64,000 nt of DNA from Alligator mississippiensis (lineage: Eukaryota; Chordata; Crocodylia; Alligatoridae), in the NCBI RefSeq assembly GCF_030867095.1, contig NC_081836.1, positions 30,826,338 to 30,890,337 of the forward strand, written 5' to 3'. This document shows, in pieces, positions 55,690 through 64,000 of the stretch. The notes beneath the pieces are model-generated. The model was not told the DNA's origin. It did not search any database and saw nothing but the letters and a program-made list of their open reading frames with translations. Each line of letters opens with the position of its first letter. The first letter of the stretch is position 1. A program made the translations under genes and the position numbers.

Positions 55690-56250
55690 CTAGTGGGACC
55701 CATGTACCTCCTGTGTCAGGTGGAGGTCCTGTACACAGGTTAGAAACCTGCGTGAGCGATGGGACCTTGCTGTCTGCGTCTCCCAGCAGATGTCCGGGTA
55801 GTTTAGGTCCCCCATGACTACCGCCTCTTTAGCTTTTATGGTCTCCGAGAGTTGCCTCAGGAGCCCCGCATCAATTTCTTCCCCTTGGTGTGGGGGTCTG
55901 TAGCAGACCCCTACCACCAAATCCCTTTCTCCTTGCCCCCCATGTAGCCTAACCCACAATCCTTCTACTTCCTCAACCTTGGATTCTGTCTTGATGAGGG
56001 TTGATGTATATTGCTCACTGACATAAAGTGCAACCCTCCCCCCCCCTTTCTTCCCCACCCTGTCCTTTCTGTACAATCTATAGCCCTCAATATGTACCGC
56101 CCAGTCGTGGGATGAATCCTACCAGGTTTCTGTTAGCCCCACTAAGTCATAGGTGTTTAGTGCAAGCAGGAGCGCTAGTTCATCCTGCTTGTTCCCCATG
56201 CTCCTAGCATTAGTATATAGGCACTTAAGCCCTTTTATTAGACCCCTCAT
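55690..56250 (-). pseudogene. CR1 endonuclease domain, broken
   Basis: The apurinic/apyrimidinic-like endonuclease region preceding the RT contains LYTNARSMGNKQDELALL, VGLTETW (followed by a stop), GGGRVALYVSEQYTS, VGVCYRPPHQGEE and AVVMGDLNYPDICW (the catalytic GDxN motif). The 55690-56076 part is open but lies in a different frame from the RT. With the stop in the ETW region and the shift before 55568, the full ORF2 cannot be translated in one piece. Confidence 0.85.
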
Positions 56251-56290
56251 AAAATTGTTCATCCTTCCATTTCCTTTCCTTTCTTTTACA

Positions 56291-57455
56291 AATAAACTGT
56301 TGCTGTTGTATCCAACAGGAGCTGCCTATTCGCAGAAGACATTCAAAATAGAGGTAAAATTAAGGCCATACAACCCTGGCATGACTTGGAATAAAGAAGC
56401 AACCAGTACGGGTGATGTTATAAAGGATGAGAGAATAAGTAGCAAGGGGAAAAGTGGAAAAGGGTCTTGAAAGGATGGACAAGAAATATGAATTTCGGTC
56501 TATTGATGTATCTCTGACCCACTGAGGAGTCAATCTGGTTTAGGCTTGAAGTAATCCTATACTACATAGTTTTTGCTGGCAGAATTCATAGTCTACTGTA
56601 GAAAACTAAGTATATCCACATTCACCTCTCCCTGTAGGAGCAGAATGAAGTCCACTTGGGTTCATAAAAGCTTGTACTCTCTTATTTGGTTAGTCTACAA
56701 AGATGCATATCTACCCTCGCCCTCTGACTGACTTCAGACTAACAAGGCTAACTCCTACCTCTTTCTGCAGAACCTTTTCTGCCAGCAAAGCAATGTCAGC
56801 ATTGAATGACAGAAGGCTTCTACTGTCACACGGGAATTTCCCCAGAAAATGAATGTAGACATGGTCACACTTTCTGCCCACAGTTCATGCCTCCAGGGGA
56901 GCACTGCACACCTTTCTGCTGCAAGTGCTGAGGTGGAGTTGCTTGGGGACGTATGTGTCCTGGTGTATGTAAACAGGCCCTCAGACCATTTGGTTTAAGC
57001 TGGCCAAAGAAATGTCTCCATCCATCTATAGATATGCAAGATATTAATTTTATTCTAAAACACACCTGAACATTGTGTGCTGCACTCTGAATGAAGACAG
57101 TTAGTGGACTGTTCTTTTTCTGTCCTTAGTCTTTCCTCAAAAAAGTCACTTGACACCTCAGACCTCTGCCCTTTAAATACCTGTAATTAGCCATCTCTTT
57201 ACTGCAGTTTCCTGACTCTCCTTGAGCAGGTTTTTGTCAGCTTTGTTTCCTTTCCTGATTTTTGAATAAGTGTTCAGTACAATCTATCACAGTGATTTTC
57301 TCCAAAAAGCACAAAAAGTGGCACCTGGAATCTTTCACTTGAATCCTTTAGGACATGTGTTTTGCATACATTTTTGCATAGTCAAAAGAGATTCCTGGGA
57401 AAGTATTTTTCTACCCATTTTAGATAAACTGGTATCATTGTGCTAAGCATTGTTG
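56291..57455. other. Intergenic DNA without recognised gene
   Basis: Nothing supported. The stretch at 56640-56760 (gggttcataaaagcttgtac, ttagtctacaaagatgcat, cagactaacaaggctaactcctacctc) resembles the widespread turtle/crocodile PLE-type 3' tail and may be a degenerate fragment. Confidence 0.35.
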
Positions 57456-57464
57456 AGATGAATG

Positions 57465-57800
57465 GCTGCCTATAGACATGTTCGTTTGCATTCTAATTAG
57501 AATGTGTCAGAGCAAATCAATAAATCAAGTCTGCTTCTCATTCTAATTAGAATGCTGCAGCATCACCTCACCATTATATATTCAGTGTCCCCCCCCACAG
57601 CCCCCACTTTAACTAAACCTCATTGAATGAGCTTTAGTTAAAGCGCCTCCGTAGCCATTTTAAAATGGGGATGGGGATGGGGGGAGGGGTTATTACACAT
57701 GACAGTGAGCCATTTTAATTACAGTGGCTGTCCGAGAGCCACTCTAATTAAAACGCACCCCTGCACCTCTGAGCACATGTATAGGCAGGCAAGGGCTTTC
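57465..57800. mobile_element. Palindromic MITE, copy 4
   Basis: The ends tgcctatagacatgt and acatgtataggcagg are inverted. Inside, the 20-nt block cattctaattagaatg occurs twice. The centre ctttaactaaacctcattgaatgagctttagttaaag (57607-57643) is a near-perfect hairpin, and aatcaagtctgct is shared with copies 1 and 3. A second internal pair is ctctaattaaaacgc. It is the clearest copy for defining the ends. Confidence 0.75.
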
Positions 57801-58654
57801 AAGGATGCGTAGTGCAGTGAATCTAGCCAAAAACCTTAGTGTGGTCTCCTTCTGTTTTTGTCACTCTTCATATTCCTTGCACCAGATCCAACATTTTAAC
57901 AATTTATGGCCAGTTACTTCATATGTAGCCACCTACTTTTAGAATGAAACATGACGACTGTTTAATAACACATGTAGAAGCTGTACAAAACAAAGGAGGC
58001 AAAGAGAAAATTTGCTGAGGAGACTTAGCTTTAGATCCCATCAAAATATAGTCATTCAATTGACATTTTCTCTGTACACTGGATTTAATAGCTTGCTATT
58101 ACTAAAATGTGCCAGGAGGTCAATAACACAAAGCAGCAGTTTCATACCACATTAGTTTTGTGCCTGTAATGGATTAGGCCCAGAATTTTGTAACCTCAGT
58201 TCATTGTTCCTTTTTCCTGGTGATTGATTACAGGTGATAATTGTGGGCCCTCCATCTTATTGCTAAAATTGTGCATATAAAAATTAGGATAATCTAAAAC
58301 AGAATTTGAGAAAAAGCTTTGAATATTGAAGGAAAGAGCAAGCTCTATAAATTAACACTTAAGAACAAATTTGGAATATGTTTCAAATTTAAAAATAGAG
58401 ATGAGCAGAAGATAGAATTGTATTATGCAGAATTCCAGGGGAAAAAGGTGATGAGATTATATTGAGATGAAGAAACACAGAAACATAACATCAATGGAAA
58501 TGAAAAGGAACTGCCAGAGACAGAAAAAAGAAGGAAAAAAACCCAAGACATCTGTGGACGTTGACTTGGGTTAAAGGAGCACTGTTGATGGAAAATAAAT
58601 ATCTGTCTTTGGGTGTATTTTAGGGGGCTGAATTTATCTTTAAATGTTAAATCT
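57801..58654. other. Intergenic DNA without recognised gene
   Basis: AT-rich, nothing recognised. Confidence 0.45.
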
Positions 58655-58915
58655 GGGCATGTACACAGGTGCAGGCGGACTGTCGGGGAGGCGCTTTATC
58701 TCATGGCACTCGTGTACCATTGAACCCAACAATGGGTGGTGGTTGGGGCATGGGGGAGCTTGGAGTCTGCTGTCACAGGCCCTGCCCAGCAGGCAGCAGC
58801 ACTCCAGCAGCCTCCCAGGAAGCTGCCAGACCGCCCCCTCCCCAGCCCCAGCGACCCCCTGACAGCTGGCAACTGTCAGCAGTGGCTGATAGGGAAGAGG
58901 GGAGGAACAGAGCCT

Positions 58916-59660
58916 CCCCTGCCACATGTGCACCCCCAGGTACCCCTGCTGGAGTCTTGAGGGGAGCTGGGCTGACCCGTGGGGGGGCGGGGGGGGGGCT
59001 CCATTTCAGTCTGCTCTCACTCCAGCTCCAGGCGTGGCACCACGGGCTGCTGTTGTCAAGAGCCTCAGGTGTGGGAAGGAAGGGACCCCTTGACGCACAA
59101 CCCTGGCCTGGCTTCCCCCAAGATCCCAGCAGGGGTAGCTGTGCTGGGCCTGCATGGTGGAGGGGCTCCTTTCCCTCTTGCTTCCCCCATGGGGGAAGAC
59201 ACTTGCATGAGGAATTGGGGGAGGGGGCGGGAGCCCCCCACTGTGCAGGCCTGGCCCAGCTCCCCCCAGAATGCCAGAAGGGGTAGTTGGGGGGTCATGT
59301 GCGGCAGGGGGGACTCTCTTCCCCAGCTCCCTGCAAGAGCTTCTTGACAGCAGCAGAAGCTGCCATACCCGGTGGCGGGGGTGGGAATGGAGCTCCCCGG
59401 ACCATGACGGCCCAGCCCAGCTACCTCTGTTGGGGTCTTGGGGAGAGCTGGGCTGGTCCTATGCAGTAGGGAGGTTCGGGGGTCTGTTTCACCTCCACAC
59501 CGAGCTCCGCATGCAGCAGCTTGTGCCGCTGTCAAGATGCTCACACGGGTGGGGGAGAAAAGGGAGCCCCCCACTTGCCATACTCACATGGTTCCACTCC
59601 CCCCAAGACCCCAGCAGGGGTACTTGGGGGCACGCACAGCAGGGGAAACTCCCTTCCCCC
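58916..59660 (+). repeat. Imperfect ~150-180 bp GC-rich tandem repeats at CR1 5' end
   Basis: A landmark of the type ccccaagaccccagcaggggtac recurs five times, near 58936, 59113, 59263, 59425 and 59603, each with cagcagaag/tcaagagc-type and gggagagctgggct-type companions. Spacings are about 150-180 bp. Each unit is rich in C and G runs (58979-58999 is nearly all G). Confidence 0.65.
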
Positions 59661-59670
59661 ACCTGCCCAC

Positions 59671-62320
59671 TCTCCCACACTGGGGAACAAGCAGGAGGAA
59701 CCCACCCTCCTGCTAGCTGACACCAACCCTGACATAGTGGAGCTCACTGAAACGTGGTGGGACCCAACTCATAACTGGGTGGTGAATATCAAGGACTATA
59801 GGCTGTAAAGGAGGGATAGGACAGGGAGGAAAGGTGGGGGTGCAGCGCTCTGTGTCAAGGAGAAATATACATCCTCAACGAGTAGCATTTGGACAGAGGA
59901 GGGGCACACTGAAGTGCTCCGGGTTAGAATACAAGGGAGTCGAGGGGAAAGGGACTTAATGGTGGGGGTCTACTACAGACCACCCAACCAAGGGGAAGAG
60001 CTAGACCGGGAATTCTTAACTTTCCAGACATCTGGGAAGAGCAGTCAGCCAGGTCTGACCGCTCACGTAGGTTCCTAGCTGAGTTACAGGACCTCCATCT
60101 AACCCAGGAGGTGCACAGCCCCACCAGGGGAGACACCTTGTTGGACCTGGTCCTGGCCACAGGCAATGACCTGGTGAGGGGTCTGCGGGTCCTTAACCAC
60201 CCGGGCGACAGCGATCATCACCTGCTGGAATTCACCATCCAGTGCAAGGTGGCAAAGGTCTGCAGCAAGGCAGCAGCCCTGGACTTCAGGAGGGCAGACT
60301 TCAATGAGATAAGGAGACTAGTCGAGGAGGCACTGAGGTCCCGGAGGGGAGGGGAGTCGGGTGTCCAGAAATAGTGGTCGTTCCTTAAGGAGATGAACCT
60401 TCAAGCCCAAAGGGAGATAATTCCAATGTGCATCAAAGGGGGCAAGAGAGCACGAAGGCCCCCATGGCTCACCAAAAGCATACGGGAACGTCTCCTAGCT
60501 AAAAAGGAGGCGTACACCCAATGGAAGGGAGGGGCCATCACCAGGGAGGACTATACCTCGGTTGCTCGGGGCTGCAGGGGGGCGGTCAGGAAGGCCAAGG
60601 CGGAGATGGAACCTGGGACCAGCTACCCAGATCAAGGACAACAAGAAATCCTTTTTTAAATACATAGGGGGCAAAAGAAAGTACTGGATAATGTGGGGCC
60701 TCTGCAAGACACGCTAGGAAATCTGGTTGTCACACCAGACAGCAAAGCTAACCTATTTAACAATTTCTTTGCCTCCATTTTCCTGAGCAGGGACCGGGTC
60801 ATCCCCCGTCCCCCCAATGGGACCCCTGTAGGTCCCAGGGGAGGCACACCCAGGCCTAGGGTCAGTGAGGACCTAGTCAGAGAACTTCTGGAGGAACTGG
60901 ACATATTTAAATCAGCTGGTCCTGATGATCTCCACCCCAGAGTGCTGAGGGAATTGGCAGAGGTTATTGTGGGACTGCTGGCATGGCTTTACATGCACTT
61001 GTGCTCTGGTGTGGTGCCAGAGGACTGGAAAAGGGCCAATGTGGTTCCCATTTTCAAAACAGGGAGGAAGGAGGACCCAGGAAACTACAGGCCAGTCAGT
61101 CTTACCTCGGTCCTGGGGAACCTTTTTGAGAGAGTTATCCTGGCGCATGTCCACGAGGGGCCAGCAGGGGAGGTTATTCTTAGGGGCAACCAACATGGGT
61201 TCATTAGAGGCAGGTCCTGTCAGACCAACCTGGTGGCCTTTGATGACCAGGTCACAAAATCCTTAGATGCAGGGGTAGCAGTGGACGTAGTCTTTCTGGA
61301 CTTCAGGAAGGCCTTCGACACTCTCTCTCACCCCATTCTCATTAAAAAACTAGGGGACTGTGGCATCGACACCTACACAGTCAAATGGGTTGCTAACTGG
61401 CTGGAGGGCCGCACCCAGAAAGTGGTGGTGGATGGGTTATTTTTGACCTGGAGGGATGTGGGCAGTGGGGTCCCGAAAGCGCTCGGTCACAAGCCCAACA
61501 TCTTCATCAGTGACTTGGTCGAGGGGGTAAAAAGCACCCTGTTCAAATTCGCAGACAACACTAAGATGTGGGGGGATATGGGCACGCTAGAAGGGAGGAA
61601 TAGGCTGCAATTGGACCTAGACAGGTTACAGGGTGCGCGGATGAGAACATGATGGGTTTCAACACTGACAAGTGCAAAGTGATGCACCTGGGAAGGAGCA
61701 ACCAGCAGCAGACCTACAGGCTGGGGAACTCCCTTCTCGTCAGTGCAGAGGCAGAAAAGGATTGTGGAGTCATTGATGCCAAAATGAATATGGCCGACAG
61801 TGTGGGGATGCGGTCAGGAAGGCTAACCGCACCTTGTCATGCATCCACAGATGCATCTCGAGCAGGTCCAAGGAGGTGATCCTCCCCCTCTATGCAGCAC
61901 TGGTCAGGCCGCAGTTGGAGTACTGCGTCCAGTTCTGGGCGCCGCACTTCAGGAGGGATGTGGACAGCATTGAGAGGGTTCAGAGGAGGGCCACCCATAT
62001 GATCAGGCCCTCCTCTGAACCCTCTCAGTGGCAGGCCCTACGAGGAGAGGCTAAGGGACCTGAACCTGTTCAGCCTCCACAAGAGAAGGCTGAGGGGAGA
62101 TCTAGTGGCCTTTTACAAACTAGTCAGAGGGGACCAGCAGGCATTGGGGGAGTCCTTGTTCCCCCGAGCACTACCAGGAATGACAAGAAATAATGGTCAC
62201 AAGCTGGCAGAGGGTAGATTTAGACTAGACATCAGGAGGCGCTACTTCACTGTCAGGGTGGCTAGGATCTGGAACCAACTTCCAAGAGAAGTGGTGCTGG
62301 CTCCTACCCTGGGGGTCTTT
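59671..62320 (+). pseudogene. CR1 ORF2 (endonuclease-reverse transcriptase), disrupted
   Basis: Open segments follow the protein order: endonuclease start (59671-59808), endonuclease C-terminus and linker (60111-60374, 60393-60659), RT palm (60693-61652), the region before the thumb (61649-61879) and the C-terminal domain (61834-62323). In the palm, VVFLDFRKAFDTLSHPILI is intact. VPKALGHKPNIFI replaces the expected PQG..LGP motif, and the catalytic box reads FADN instead of FADD. The combination of frame changes and the lost aspartate means no active enzyme. Confidence 0.85.
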
Positions 62321-62660
62321 TAAAGAACACCTCGCCGGGGTTTTTGACCCCAGTACTCTTTCCTGCCATGGCAGGGGGTCGGACTTGATGATCTGCTCAG
62401 GTCCCTTCCAACCCTACCAACTATGAAGCTATGTGCAGAGAGGAGCAGAGGTTTTCTGTCTCCCCTTTGTGACAGCCCCAGAGCTGAGGCTGGGCTGGTG
62501 CTTGCCCCCTGGCCACGAGCACCAGTCCAGCCTGCAAAGCTGCATGGGATGCAGGCAGAATCACCTGAAATTAGCCTTGCCTCAGAGCACCTCTATCTGA
62601 TATTTTATCAGACAAGAGTTACATTTTTGCGCTATCAGCCATTTTAAAAGCACTCTGCAA

Positions 62661-63634
62661 TAGGCCTGTACGAAGCGGCTAGTATTCGCTTCGGATTCGG
62701 CCAATCTGGGGGGCAGTGATTTGATTTGGTAATTAAAATCACTGTCCTGACTTGATTCACCAGCCAAATCTCCGAATCAGCCCATTAAGGCCCATCCCCC
62801 ATCCCTCTCTTAGCCCAGCAAAGGCTGCCCCGCATGCCCCAGCTAGTGGCACTTGGGGGAAAAAAAAAGCCCCGGCTCAGCAGGTGCTGCCACGTGGGGG
62901 TCGATCCCTGCTGCCCCCCACTGCCCCACACTGCATGGGGGGCTCTGCACAAACCCCTGAAGCCCCCCCACTCCCCAGCCCCCTCATGGGTGCCCCACGT
63001 GGGCCAGCTCTGACTCTTCAAGAAAAAAAAAACCTGAAGAAACCCCGGGACTCTCTGTTTCTGCCGGTGGGGGCGATCCCCACTGCCCCACGCCCCCCTG
63101 CTGCTCTGCAGGAGCCCCCTGAAGCCCCGAGGCTACACCAGGAGCAGTGAGTCCCGGGGCTTTCTTCGGCTTTTTTTTTCTTCTTAAATGTCTGGAGCCC
63201 CAGCAGGCGGGGGGGGGGGGGTCGAGGGGGCTTGTGCGGAGTCCCCCATGCAGTGTTGGGCAGTGGGGGGCAGTGGGGATTGCCTGGCAGTGCCCAGTGA
63301 GCACCAGGGCTTTTCTTTAAAGTACTGGGAGCTGGGGCGGGTGGGGGGTTGGGGAGGCTGGGGTGTTTGGGGGGACTGGCAGGGGTCCCCTCATGGTCCC
63401 CTCCCCTGCCCCTAGTACTTACCAGCTCAGAGTGGCTGCACCTCCCTGCTGTAGCCACCGGGGACTGCCCGAATCATCAAATCTCTCAATCTTTTCTGAA
63501 GATTCACAGAGCTTTGAATAGATTTGGACCTTTAAATCGATCCCCTGATTCGATTCAGATTTGGAGATTCAGCCATCGAATTGGGCTGAATCTCCTCTGA
63601 ATCAAATCACCACCCGAAGCTTCACACAGCCCTG
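62661..63634. mobile_element. Non-autonomous hAT element, family 1 copy B
   Basis: The termini taggcctgtacgaagc and gcttcacacagccctg are inverted, and the flanking octamers CTCTGCAA (62653-62660) and CTCTGCAG (63635-63642) match 7 of 8. As in copy A at 9833-10635, the outer parts hold GATTCGAT/AATCGAA words around ggggggcagtgat, and the core is GC-rich with poly-purine breaks (aaaaaaaaaagcc, gggggggggggg). It is non-coding. Confidence 0.85.
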
Positions 63635-63642
63635 CTCTGCAG

Positions 63643-64000
63643 CTGTGAACGTTTATGTTACAGCTACACAGAGATTTCGAGGACCTCTGTGCATAAAGTG
63701 TAACTTCTGTAAGCACCCTCAGTTATTGGATAAGTTGGATTCATTAATAAATAAAGTTAAAAAAATGGAGTCATGTTTTTTGAGCTAAACTCAAATCTTT
63801 ATTGCCAGTTGCAGTCTAAACGTGTTCCTGACACAGTTACAAAAAGAATGTGTATTTATTGCTAATATCAATCACTGTCTTGAAGGTCTGAAATTTTGAC
63901 CATTATATCCATCATTTTATCATCCTGTGAATGCACCTGTTACACCTTGATCATTTAATGGTCCCACTAATTCTTTTGGTGGATTCCTGTTTCTGATTTA
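63643..64000. other. Intergenic DNA at window end
   Basis: AT-rich. No gene or repeat family recognised. Confidence 0.45.

Larger units (their letters stand above)
53374..56290 (-). mobile_element. CR1 LINE, well-preserved long copy
   Basis: On the - strand this runs from a short leader and the endonuclease start (KCLYTNARSMGNKQDELALL near 56160-56220) through endonuclease and reverse transcriptase to a complete 3' UTR ending in the atctatgaatctat tail at 53374-53395. The RT part is one uninterrupted frame. The endonuclease part has one TAG at 56124-56126 and a frame change plus a TGA at 55569-55571. It looks like the youngest LINE copy in the window. Confidence 0.93.
58655..62425 (+). mobile_element. 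CR1 LINE, long copy with GC-rich repeated 5' region
   Basis: Read on the + strand, about 1 kb of GC-rich, imperfectly repeated sequence (58655-59660) leads straight into an endonuclease start (LGNKQEELTLLLADTNPDIV, ELTETWWDPTHNW), then linker, RT and a complete 3' end with ggtcggacttgatgatct and a final caactatgaagctatg. No ORF1 is seen. The element is 3.8 kb. The coding part has frameshifts and mutated motifs (see the ORF2 entry). Confidence 0.85.

Noticed and set aside
58916..59660. Regular repeats considered as a CRISPR array
   Set aside because: The genome is eukaryotic, the units are 150-180 bp and imperfect, and there are no short constant repeats with unique spacers.
58669..59720. Open frames of 120-205 codons in the GC-rich block before the CR1
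   Set aside because: They follow from the tandem GC repeats and do not resemble CR1 ORF1 (no zinc finger, coiled coil or esterase motif).

Overview
The window is vertebrate nuclear DNA, most likely from a crocodilian, less likely a turtle. The evidence is intron-split genes with GT-AG splice sites, many CR1 LINEs ending in the short ATCTATGA-type tail, non-autonomous hAT elements, a Penelope-like element and a CpG-island promoter. I infer the taxon from repeat content only.

Two protein genes can be reconstructed exon by exon, and they converge tail to tail. ALG1 (ER beta-1,4-mannosyltransferase of the N-glycan lipid precursor) lies on the + strand. Its last eight coding exons occupy 967-8030, and its 5' exons lie outside the window. 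EEF2KMT/FAM86A (eEF2 lysine methyltransferase) lies on the - strand. All eight coding exons are present between 48793 (ATG, inside a CpG island) and 37399 (stop), giving an uninterrupted 342-codon frame. The two genes are also neighbours on human 16p13.3, which supports both calls. They share no pathway: one acts at the ER membrane, the other on a cytosolic translation factor.

The roughly 29 kb between the two stop codons holds mostly mobile elements: a hAT element (9833-10635), CR1 copies (12342-13185, 15166-18360, 19616-20400, 29271-29850, 30972-31149), two short hAT MITEs (13502-13793, 32640-32902), a 1.4 kb hAT-type element (22323-23714), a Penelope-like element (24958-26370) and two related solo-LTR-like sequences (about 8721-9449 and 36410-37180). 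EEF2KMT introns carry an L3/CR1 tail, a 2.7 kb CR1 with a palindromic MITE nested inside it, and a short Penelope tail.

The part right of the CpG island (49.2-64 kb) has no recognisable host gene. It contains a young-looking CR1 with a 702-codon open reverse transcriptase frame (53374-56290), a second long CR1 preceded by about 1 kb of GC-rich imperfect tandem repeats (58655-62425), and a second copy of the 9.8 kb hAT family (62661-63634).

Besides these there are several hairpin-forming repeats. Four copies of one palindromic MITE family share a centre motif, and three further inverted-repeat structures (35469-35543, 35890-35980, 52201-52330) fit no family I can name. No tRNA, rRNA or CRISPR array was seen.
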